Assembly: GCA_043801895.1 (NCBI GenBank)
Contig: JAZDLM010000016.1
Coordinates: forward strand, 1 to 7,343
Direction: 5' to 3'
Source of the DNA: JAZDLM01 sp043801895
GTDB taxonomy: Bacteria; Patescibacteriota; Kazan-3B-28
Length of the DNA stretch: 7,343 nucleotides
Positions 1-4,803 of this stretch are shown one piece after another (position 1 is the first letter of the stretch; each line of letters starts with the position of its first letter). A program made the position numbers and the translations under genes. The notes under the pieces were generated by a model. It did no database searches. It was not told the DNA's origin and was given only the letters and a program-made list of their open reading frames with translations.

Positions 1-113
1 CGTGGTTAGTTACCCCTACATAGCGCTTTTAGGGGGTTATATAGGGGTAGGTTCGATGCCTGTCAGCCGTGTGTGGTATCCTCGTAGTAGGTTCGGAGCT
101 TGGCTAACAAGCA

Positions 114-191
114 CGACCAACTCAGACTTGAGGCGCGCTCCGCGAGGAGCGCGTAAGGCGGAATCCAGTCCCAGAGCACTTTCCGCGAATT
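114..191. repeat. Left arm of 78-bp perfect inverted repeat
   Basis: This stretch is the exact reverse complement of 2534-2611. Its outer tip reads CGACCAACTCAG, that is, the last bases of the tRNA-Pro acceptor plus CCA and the tRNA trailer. The match stops sharply at both ends: base 113 is A where the tRNA side has C, and after 191 the sequences diverge. It contains an 8-bp hairpin, CGCGCTCC/GGAGCGCG with loop GCGA, at 134-153. Read on the minus strand it encodes the same recombinase C-terminal codons as the right arm, within an open frame running from an ATG at 215 to a TGA at 63-65. The first 113 bases of the window hold no gene I can support. Confidence 0.95.
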
Positions 192-206
192 GGGCGAAGG
201 GAATGG

Positions 207-235
207 TTGCGCCATCGTTACACTCGGCGGATAAT
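207..235 (+). promoter_or_regulatory. Possible promoter for the MBL-fold gene
   Basis: TTGCGC at 207-212 and GATAAT at 230-235 are separated by 17 bases. The -10 matches consensus at 5 of 6 positions but the -35 at only 3 of 6. Transcription would start about 2-3 bases before the ATG at 245, giving a near-leaderless message, which conflicts with use of the AAGGAG at 237-242. It lies just inside the left repeat arm, so it would stay with the gene if the unit inverted. Tentative. Confidence 0.3.
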
Positions 236-244
236 GAAGGAGTT

Positions 245-1096
245 ATGGACATCCGCATCTACGATGTTGAACATGGCGACTGCGTTCTCATCTTGAGCAC
301 GCAGAATGAAGCCGTTCTTGTAGATTGCGGTTATAACTCCACAACTGGCTGGCGACCGTCAGATGGGCTAGCTAAGCAGGGATTCGGTTCTCGCCGGAGA
401 TTACACCACCTGATACTGACACACCCAGACCAAGACCACTTGGCTGATTTGCCGAATGTCCTTGAGAAGCTGCAACCGCTTCACGTCTGGCAGCATCCGC
501 AGTTGTACATGAAGACCTTGTCCGAGTTGAAGGACACGCTGAGCAGGGCGCAGCAAGCCTACCTGTCGCAGAGCAAGACCATCGCTGAGCTTCAGCCGAT
601 TGAAGCATCGCGCCAGTTCAAGACAATGGAGCTGCGCCAGTTCTATTTGCCTATCGGCAGCGTGCGCGATGTGAACGACCTGTCGCTCGTGAGCTTCATC
701 ACCGAGAATGGCTTTACCGTCTGTCTGCCCGGCGACCTTAACGCTCGTGGCTGCCGCTTGCACTTACAGAACAAGGCGTTTCAATACTGGCTTCGCGAAA
801 CGAACTTGCTTATCGCGTCGCACCACGGCAGACCGACCGGCTACTTGGCGGAAGCGTTCCAGTACTTATCGCCTAAGCTCATCGTGATCTCGGACAAGGA
901 GCAGGCCAAAGGACGGCAACTCACCAAGCGTGCGCCGTACCGCGACCATGCTCGCGGCGTGAAGCTCGAAGACGGTTCATTCCGCAGAGTTCTCACCACA
1001 CGCGGAGACGGTCGCATCCGCGTGGTAGTCAAAGACGACAAGTGGGAAGTGTCCACCAGCCGGAGCACCCAGCCGGAGTTTAGTCATACCAGCTAA
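245..1096 (+). CDS. Stand-alone ComEC/Rec2-type metallo-beta-lactamase-fold hydrolase
   Basis: A 283-aa protein with the full metal-binding signature of the ComEC/Rec2-like MBL branch. It has an N-terminal strand MDIRIYDVEHGDC (1-13), LVDCG (25-29), the metal motif THPDQDH (59-65), NDLSLV (144-149), PGDLN (162-165 region) and SHHG (192-195). There is no signal peptide, membrane segment or OB domain, so this is the soluble hydrolase module of ComEC on its own, probably cytoplasmic. In ComEC the module is thought to degrade the non-transported DNA strand; for stand-alone versions the substrate is unknown, and nuclease or phosphodiesterase activity is only an inference. The frame is open upstream to the window edge, but the domain starts at 245, where AAGGAG precedes the ATG by only two bases. 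An ATG at 203 is a possible alternative. The recombinase follows after 18 bases on the same strand, so the two are probably cotranscribed as one element. Confidence 0.88.
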   Translation: MDIRIYDVEHGDCVLILSTQNEAVLVDCGYNSTTGWRPSDGLAKQGFGSRRRLHHLILTHPDQDHLADLPNVLEKLQPLHVWQHPQLYMKTLSELKDTLSRAQQAYLSQSKTIAELQPIEASRQFKTMELRQFYLPIGSVRDVNDLSLVSFITENGFTVCLPGDLNARGCRLHLQNKAFQYWLRETNLLIASHHGRPTGYLAEAFQYLSPKLIVISDKEQAKGRQLTKRAPYRDHARGVKLEDGSFRRVLTTRGDGRIRVVVKDDKWEVSTSRSTQPEFSHTS

Positions 1097-1114
1097 CAGC
1101 ACGACTATATAGAT

Positions 1115-2650
1115 ATGAAGCAGACCGACCCAACTCAACTCAAGTACTTCATCTACGCCCGCAAGTCTACCGAGCGGGATGAACGCCAAGCTCATTCCAT
1201 CCCTGACCAGCTCGACACAGTACGCAGATTGGCGGAAGAGCGCAGCTTAGTGGTAGTCGATGAATTCACCGAGAGCCGGACAGCGCGCAAGCCAGGCCGA
1301 CCGGTGTTCGCCGAAATGCTGGAACGGATTGAAGCTGGCGAAGCCAATGCGGTTCTCGCCTGGACACCCGACCGCTTAGCCCGTAATGCTTTAGATGGCG
1401 GCTCAATCTTGCAGGCGTTGGACAGCGGCGTGTTGCAGACACTCGTGTTCGTCAACTTCAGCTTCGAAAACACCAGCAGCGGCAAGTTCAATCTCGGTAT
1501 GGCGTTCGTGCAGTCCAAGTATTACACCGACAGCTTAAGTGATGTTGTCCGGCGCGGAATGCTTAGCAAAGCGAATCGGGGGATGTACCCCGGCGGCGCG
1601 AAACTGGGCTACATCGTTGAACCGCGCACGAAGGAACTGCTGCCCGACCCCAAGACGCATCACCTCATTACGCAGCTCTACGAACTTTATGCCACCGGCG
1701 ACTACGCTCTCGCTCAACTCTCCGATGTGATGTTCCGCAAAGGTCTGACGAACCGCTCCGGTAATCCGCTGGTCAAGGCGCAATTGGTCGATCTCATCAA
1801 TGATCCTTTCAACTATGGCGCGTTTATCTGGGGTGGTGAGCTGTATTCCGGTATCCACAAGCCAGCCGTCAGCAAGGCGCTATGGGACAAAGCGCAGGAA
1901 GTCTACCGCCAGCGCAGCCGTCCGCACTCGCGCAAGACTGAGAAACACATCTTCAACAACTTCCTGCGTTGCGGTACTTGCGGTTTCGCTATCACCGCCG
2001 AGGAGCATATCCGCCTACAGAAGAACGGCAACCTCAACCGCTGGCAGTATTACCGCTGCACCAAGAAGAGCGCCCAGCACAAATGCACTCAACCGTACAT
2101 TCGCCAGGAAGGCTTGCTCAGTGAGTTTGAGAACATCGTCCGGCAAGTGGCGCTGCCTGACGATTGGGCTGTCCCGATGCTTGAGCAGATTGAGTCTTGG
2201 TCTTTGTCTGAAACATCGCGCGCCAGCGCGCAATTGGCCTTGTTTGATGCTGACTTGAAAAAGATCGAAGCAAAGCTTCGCAGATTGACTGACTTAGTGC
2301 TTGATGGAGACTTGGATAGGGCGGAGTATCGCAGCCGTAAGGCTGCGCTGATTGAAGAAAAAGCGGCCAAGTTTGAGTCCCGGAAGCTAATCGCCCGACA
2401 GGGCGCAAAGTATTGGCTCGAACCTCTCCGGGATTTAGTTAACGCAGTCAGGGAGCGGAGTCTCCCGACTGCGGGAGGTGATCTCTTAGAACTGCGCGAC
2501 TTTGTCGCGAAGGTTGGCTCGAACCTGAGATTGAATTCGCGGAAAGTGCTCTGGGACTGGATTCCGCCTTACGCGCTCCTCGCGGAGCGCGCCTCAAGTC
2601 TGAGTTGGTCGGGCTGGCCGGACTCGAACCGGCGACCTCACGCCCCCTAG
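1115..2650 (+). CDS. Large serine recombinase (site-specific integrase)
   Basis: A 511-aa protein. The N-terminal resolvase-type catalytic domain (about 9-150) has the nucleophile Ser18 in YARKS, Arg residues in DRLARN (86-91), and an SIPDQ segment. A recombinase DNA-binding domain follows (about 160-270). The zinc ribbon has C286/C289 (RCGTCG) and C315/C324, and a helical, probably coiled-coil region lies at about 365-425. Large serine recombinases insert, excise or invert DNA between short att sites through a 5'-phosphoserine link. Residues 474-499 are encoded in the right repeat arm. The last 12 residues (GWPDSNRRPHAP) are only antisense read-through of tRNA-Pro, so the natural fold probably ends near residue 499. 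No clear Shine-Dalgarno precedes the ATG, but the catalytic domain supports this start. Orientation and adjacency to a tRNA 3' end are typical of an integrase beside its attachment site. Confidence 0.93.
   Translation: MKQTDPTQLKYFIYARKSTERDERQAHSIPDQLDTVRRLAEERSLVVVDEFTESRTARKPGRPVFAEMLERIEAGEANAVLAWTPDRLARNALDGGSILQALDSGVLQTLVFVNFSFENTSSGKFNLGMAFVQSKYYTDSLSDVVRRGMLSKANRGMYPGGAKLGYIVEPRTKELLPDPKTHHLITQLYELYATGDYALAQLSDVMFRKGLTNRSGNPLVKAQLVDLINDPFNYGAFIWGGELYSGIHKPAVSKALWDKAQEVYRQRSRPHSRKTEKHIFNNFLRCGTCGFAITAEEHIRLQKNGNLNRWQYYRCTKKSAQHKCTQPYIRQEGLLSEFENIVRQVALPDDWAVPMLEQIESWSLSETSRASAQLALFDADLKKIEAKLRRLTDLVLDGDLDRAEYRSRKAALIEEKAAKFESRKLIARQGAKYWLEPLRDLVNAVRERSLPTAGGDLLELRDFVAKVGSNLRLNSRKVLWDWIPPYALLAERASSLSWSGWPDSNRRPHAP
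2534..2611. repeat. Right arm of 78-bp perfect inverted repeat, overlapping tRNA-Pro
   Basis: Exact reverse complement of 114-191. It begins precisely at a codon boundary of the recombinase (residue 474) and ends six bases inside the tRNA-Pro gene, covering its CCA, discriminator base and the last two acceptor bases. Because the tRNA is complete here, this copy sits in the native context and the left arm looks like the secondary copy. Confidence 0.95.
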
Positions 2651-2682
2651 ACGCGCGCGCTAACCAACTGCGCCACAGCCCG
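2606..2682 (-). tRNA. tRNA-Pro, anticodon AGG, CCA encoded
   Basis: Complete cloverleaf. The acceptor CGGGCTG pairs perfectly with CAGCCCG, the D arm is GCGC/GCGC with loop AGTTGGTTA, and the T arm is GCCGG/CCGGC with loop TTCGAGT. The discriminator A and C1-G72 pair are standard tRNA-Pro identity features. The anticodon stem CGCGT/GCGTG has two G-U pairs and the loop is CTAGGGG, giving anticodon AGG (2648-2646), which reads CCU. A34 is unusual for bacterial tRNA-Pro, where GGG, TGG and CGG are usual. The 3' end is the inverted-repeat boundary and the likely attachment region of the recombinase. Confidence 0.92.
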
Positions 2683-2741
2683 TATTATTAAAAACTATGG
2701 TTGACCCGTGCTTCGTTCCGGTGTACCAGAACTTCGCAGGG

Positions 2742-2816
2742 CAGTCTTCGCTTTTGTTTTTATGTAATCTGCTGGCGTAAGCCAGGCGTAGTCCGTCAGC
2801 TGACGGACGAAGACTG
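2742..2816. repeat. 75-bp multi-hairpin palindromic element next to the broken tRNA-Arg
   Basis: Bounded by 9-bp inverted ends, CAGTCTTCG (2742-2750) and CGAAGACTG (2808-2816). Inside are a perfect 18-bp palindrome GTCCGTCAGCTGACGGAC (2791-2808) and a hairpin CTGGC-GTAA-GCCAG (2772-2785). The right end overlaps the CCA of the broken tRNA-Arg. A further 7-bp hairpin lies at 2714-2731 (GTTCCGG/CCAGAAC), with a C-A mismatch on the plus strand that is a G-U pair on the minus strand. No T-tract marks it as a clear terminator. Confidence 0.6.
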
Positions 2817-2945
2817 GTGCTCCCAGAGGGAATTGAACCCCCATCGTTCGCTTAGGACGCGACTGCTCCCCGCCCGTACCGAACGCCAGCCCGACACCGA
2901 GCGTGTCATTCTGGCGGGGTACGTTCGGGCGGGTATCCGTTGAAC
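2815..2945 (-). pseudogene. Broken tRNA-Arg (CCT) interrupted in the D arm by a palindrome
   Basis: The 3' part is normal. Anticodon stem GTCGC/GCGAA has loop GTCCTAA (anticodon CCT at 2856-2854, codon AGG). T arm GGGGG/CCCTC has loop TTCAATT, and the acceptor 3' strand TGGGAGC is followed by A and CCA. D-stem bases GAGC lie at 2868-2865. The matching D-stem GTTC and canonical D-loop AACGGATA lie at 2945-2934, separated from GAGC by exactly the 65-bp palindrome 2869-2933. The nine bases before GTTC do not give the expected acceptor strand GCTCCCA and run straight into the neighbouring tRNA's CCA. There is also one mismatch at pair 27-43. Most likely a pseudogene; an excised-intron reading would need the acceptor strand, which I cannot find. 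Confidence 0.7.
2869..2933. repeat. 65-bp imperfect palindrome inserted in a tRNA D arm
   Basis: Outer arms CCCGCCC (2869-2875) and GGGCGGG (2927-2933), inner arms GCCAG/CTGGC, and a terminal hairpin GACAC-CGAGC-GTGTC (2893-2907). Between outer and inner arms, blocks GTACC and GAAC appear in the order GTACC-GAAC on the left arm, but in the order GAAC-GTACC on the right arm read in reverse complement. The ends coincide with the break in the tRNA D arm. It contains TGTCATT (2904-2910), shared with the other intergenic repeats of the window. Confidence 0.75.
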
Positions 2946-2952
2946 TCACTTA

Positions 2953-3027
2953 TGGTACTCTCGGTAGGAATCGAACCTACAACGACCCCTTAGGACGGGG
3001 CTGTTATATCCATTTAACTACGAGAGC
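2953..3027 (-). tRNA. tRNA-Arg, anticodon CCT, CCA encoded
   Basis: Complete 75-nt cloverleaf. Acceptor GCTCTCG/CGAGAGT has a G1-U72 wobble. D arm GTTA/TAAC has loop AATGGATA, anticodon arm GCCCC/GGGGT has loop GTCCTAA (anticodon CCT at 2994-2992), and T arm GTAGG/CCTAC has loop TTCGATT. Discriminator A is followed by CCA. It reads AGG. Its first ten bases are also the last codons and stop of the GIY-YIG gene upstream on the same strand. A second, broken CCT tRNA follows directly downstream; the two share the anticodon loop and D-loop pattern but differ in their stems, so they are not a recent duplicate. Confidence 0.93.
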
Positions 3028-3254
3028 AGGGTTTTTAAAAATCGTCTGCCTACGGCTGTCTTCAAATATTTTTCACGTATCAAAGCGGCTCCGAGACTAG
3101 GACAGTTTTCGGTATACGCCACGGACAGCTTGCTCATATGTCTGGTTGTCTTGGTATGCCCTGATTGATGTTCTCGCAGTCGCCTAGACAAATCTCGAGT
3201 ATAGCCCTTATAGAGCTTGCCCTGCATGTCTGACAGTACGTAGACGACGTACAT
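3018..3254 (-). CDS. Small GIY-YIG superfamily protein (UPF0213/YhbQ-like)
   Basis: A 78-aa single-domain protein, the usual size for the stand-alone group. The motif is VYVL (4-7) followed by LYKGYT (14-19), a variant of GIY-YIG. RRLREH (24-29) carries the expected catalytic Arg, and REKYLKTAVGRRFLK (about 61-75) carries the expected catalytic Glu. GIY-YIG proteins are metal-dependent nucleases; the cellular substrate of these small versions is not settled. The stop codon lies inside tRNA-Arg, so coding sequence and mature tRNA share ten bases, and RNase P cleavage of a joint transcript would remove the stop. The ATG overlaps the stop of an upstream 34-aa frame (TAATG), which suggests translational coupling because no Shine-Dalgarno is visible. 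Confidence 0.85.
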   Translation of the reverse strand: MYVVYVLSDMQGKLYKGYTRDLSRRLREHQSGHTKTTRHMSKLSVAYTENCPSLGAALIREKYLKTAVGRRFLKTLLS

Positions 3255-3358
3255 TAATAGAACAAACTAATTGTATGGGGTAAAATTAGGCTGACGGCAA
3301 TAATAATCGTGATCGCCAAAATCAACTTCCGCTCCCACTTTTTCCACTTTTTATTCAT
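3254..3358 (-). CDS. 34-aa single-span membrane peptide, possibly coupled to GIY-YIG gene
   Basis: The frame encodes a very basic N-terminus (MNKKWKKWERK) followed by a hydrophobic stretch of about 17 residues (LILAITIIIAVSLILP) and a short polar tail ending FY. This is the classic layout of a small inner-membrane protein with the N-terminus in the cytoplasm (positive-inside). Its TAA shares its last A with the ATG of the GIY-YIG gene. An in-frame ATG at 3367 would add three residues. The -10-like TATAAT at 3371-3366 would start transcription about at the ATG at 3358, supporting that start as leaderless. I do not recognise a family. The amino-acid pattern argues for a real gene, but the length leaves room for chance. 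Confidence 0.5.
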   Translation of the reverse strand: MNKKWKKWERKLILAITIIIAVSLILPHTISLFY

Positions 3359-3365
3359 CACTATC

Positions 3366-3371
3366 ATTATA
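3366..3371 (-). promoter_or_regulatory. Candidate -10 box for the minus-strand peptide/GIY-YIG/tRNA unit
   Basis: Perfect TATAAT on the minus strand, eight bases before the ATG at 3358. No convincing -35 is visible. It lies in the divergent interval between this unit and the PH-domain gene starting at 3387, so the two directions probably share the AT-rich promoter region 3340-3386. Confidence 0.4.
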
Positions 3372-3386
3372 TAGGTAAAAGCTGTT

Positions 3387-3962
3387 ATGCCCCACCAGAG
3401 CGAATTTGTTCCCGAATTCCCCGGTCAACGGGGAGATGAACGCGTGGTGATGATATTGTATAAGCATATCTACACGGTGTTGTTGCCGATTCTTAAGGGG
3501 GTGGCAATCGTTTTGTTGTCTTTTTGGGTACCGATTGGATTGCATTTCATCGGAACAATTTTTAGTTACGCGGTTAGCGCCACCGCTTTCTATTTGTGGG
3601 TGGTGTTTTGGTTCCTGTATATTTTCTACGCTTACTTCAGCTGGTATCGCGATCGGTTCATCGTTACCGATCACCGGATTATCGAGATAGACCAACAGGG
3701 TTTTTTCAAGCGCAAGGTGTCTGAGCTGGAATTGGAAAAAGTTCAAAACATCACCTACACGGTGGCAGGGTTTTTCCCGACCCTGTTTAATTTCGGCACG
3801 GTGGTCGTACAATCGGCCGGCAATAATGATCTAACACTGGATTATATTGCCGATCCGGCCAGCCGTCAGCAAGAAATCGCCCAGCTGGTAAAAGAGGCGG
3901 CGGCCGATAGTCCCCTAACCGCCAAAGAGCTCATAGATTTTGTTAAGGACCAAAAACAATGA
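3387..3962 (+). CDS. PH-domain membrane protein (bPH_2, YdbS/YdbT-like)
   Basis: 191 aa. A short soluble N-terminus, then two hydrophobic helices (about 28-55 and 60-84), then a bacterial PH domain (about 88-165) with the family's characteristic run: DRFIVTDHRII, GFFKRKVSELELEKVQNI, GFFPTLFNFGTVVVQSAG. A charged C-terminal helix follows. Proteins of this type sit in the cytoplasmic membrane with the PH domain in the cytosol; the function of most is unknown, and a few relatives affect envelope stress or peptide resistance. No clear Shine-Dalgarno is present (AGG at 3373 is distant). Its stop overlaps the start of the next gene as ATGA, so the two are an operon. Confidence 0.88.
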   Translation: MPHQSEFVPEFPGQRGDERVVMILYKHIYTVLLPILKGVAIVLLSFWVPIGLHFIGTIFSYAVSATAFYLWVVFWFLYIFYAYFSWYRDRFIVTDHRIIEIDQQGFFKRKVSELELEKVQNITYTVAGFFPTLFNFGTVVVQSAGNNDLTLDYIADPASRQQEIAQLVKEAAADSPLTAKELIDFVKDQKQ

Positions 3963-4537
3963 AGATTATTTTGCAAATATTTGCCGTTATCGTACTAGTG
4001 GCTATATTTTGGGTGGCGTACGCACTGGTAGGTAATTTTGCGCCTGGCCAGACCGATTTTAAAAATACGCCTCAGACGATCGGCAATGTCGGCGGGTTCC
4101 ATTTGCTCCACCAGGTCACGGTCGAAGACCAAGCAAAATGGTATCGGTTGACCATTACCACCCAAATGAACCGCGAGAGTGCGATCGCCAGCGAAATCGC
4201 CACACCACTGACGACCGCTAAACTTGAAGACCAGGACCAGACAGTCCAAGCCGATCCGACTAATACAATTACTCTAGACAAGCTGGGGGCGTATCATCTG
4301 ACGGTTACTTTAGGGGACACTAGCCAAACCGATGCCGAGGCGCAGCCGCCCGAGCCGGTGTTCGTTGGCCCTGACCGGCAAACCATCAACCGGGGACCGA
4401 TGACCGGGCTGCGCGTAATCCGTCGAGTCGATGACGGTCAGCAGATAATCGTGCTCGGGCTAACCAAATCGGTACTGTATCGCCTGCAAAGCAGCCCCGA
4501 TGACCCTGGTGTTATTTGGCTGGATATATTAAAATAG
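3959..4537 (+). CDS. Membrane-anchored extracytoplasmic protein of unknown function
   Basis: 192 aa. One N-terminal hydrophobic segment (about 4-24) with no lipobox cysteine, so a signal anchor, followed by a polar, strand-rich exterior part. Two modules are visible: residues 45-125 (GGFHLLHQVTVEDQAKWYRL...) and, after a Pro/Gln/Glu-rich linker (about 126-136), residues 137-192, ending in VIWLDILK. The closing pattern, with a VLGL strand, then YRL, then a final P-x-IWLDI strand, resembles the end of AMIN-like domains, which bind cell-wall or envelope ligands. That is a weak resemblance from memory. It overlaps the PH-domain gene by four bases, so the two proteins probably act together at the membrane. 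Confidence 0.75.
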   Translation: MKIILQIFAVIVLVAIFWVAYALVGNFAPGQTDFKNTPQTIGNVGGFHLLHQVTVEDQAKWYRLTITTQMNRESAIASEIATPLTTAKLEDQDQTVQADPTNTITLDKLGAYHLTVTLGDTSQTDAEAQPPEPVFVGPDRQTINRGPMTGLRVIRRVDDGQQIIVLGLTKSVLYRLQSSPDDPGVIWLDILK

Positions 4538-4560
4538 CCCCGTTATTCATAAAGGTGAAA

Positions 4561-4634
4561 GCTGTACTGGGGACGGATTCTGCTCGACGGCAGAAGAGTT
4601 GAAGCGTCCTGTCGTATAGCGGGAGAATTACAGC
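4561..4634. other. Nested stem structure upstream of tRNA-Asp
   Basis: Three concentric pairings: GCTGTA (4561-4566) with TACAGC (4629-4634), GGACG (4571-4575) with CGTCC (4605-4609), and TTCTGC (4578-4583) with GCAGAA (4590-4595) around loop TCGACG. It fills most of the gap between the operon end and tRNA-Asp. It could be a 3' end structure of the operon or another intergenic repeat. There is no U-tract, so it is not called a terminator. Confidence 0.35.
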
Positions 4635-4667
4635 CTTAATCGCAGTTAAAAGTAGTATGGCGATTTT

Positions 4668-4744
4668 GGGGGCGTAGCTCAGCTGGTTAGAGCGCCTCCC
4701 TGTCACGGAGGAGGTCGCGGGTTCGAGCCCCGTCGCTCCCGCCA
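4668..4744 (+). tRNA. tRNA-Asp, anticodon GTC, CCA encoded
   Basis: Complete 77-nt cloverleaf. Acceptor GGGGGCG/CGCTCCC (one G-U), D arm GCTC/GAGC with loop AGCTGGTTA, anticodon arm CCTCC/GGAGG with loop CTGTCAC (GTC at 4702-4704), variable AGGTC, T arm GCGGG/CCCGT with loop TTCGAGC. Discriminator G is as required for Asp identity, followed by CCA. Its 3' end is repeated directly 39 bp downstream. Confidence 0.96.
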
Positions 4745-4787
4745 CCAAAATGTCATACCTGGACAGCAGAATCGCTCCCGCCACCAA
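4733..4787. repeat. Direct duplication of the tRNA-Asp 3' end
   Basis: Sixteen bases, TCGCTCCCGCCACCAA, occur at 4733-4748 (last T-stem base, acceptor 3' strand, G, CCA, trailer) and again at 4772-4787. The 23-bp spacer contains TGTCAT and CTGGACAGCAG, both motifs of the palindromic intergenic repeats elsewhere in the window. The arrangement resembles an insertion of a repeat fragment with a duplicated target, or paired attachment sites. Confidence 0.85.
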
Positions 4788-4803
4788 CAGAATATTTAGC
4801 CCG

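Noticed and set aside
1..113. T-arm-like GGTTCGATGCC and inverted TACCCCT/AGGGGTA as a degenerate tRNA
   Set aside because: The stem pairing is weak and no acceptor 5' strand or anticodon arm can be placed; nothing supported is seen here.
2..244. N-terminal extension of the MBL protein from position 2
   Set aside because: The extension is translated from the inverted-repeat arm and flank, has no domain character, and the conserved fold begins at 245.
2612..2650. Recombinase tail GWPDSNRRPHAP as a real protein domain
   Set aside because: It is the antisense translation of tRNA-Pro, a known artefact pattern where frames run into tRNA genes.
2701..3100. Overlapping short frames across 2695-3100 on both strands
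   Set aside because: They are translations of tRNAs and palindromes (for example SQRELNPHRSLRT) with no independent support.
4512..4787. 91-aa minus-strand frame with GATGLEPATSSVTG
   Set aside because: It is antisense to tRNA-Asp and the end of the upstream gene; the protein motif is the usual tRNA-antisense artefact.
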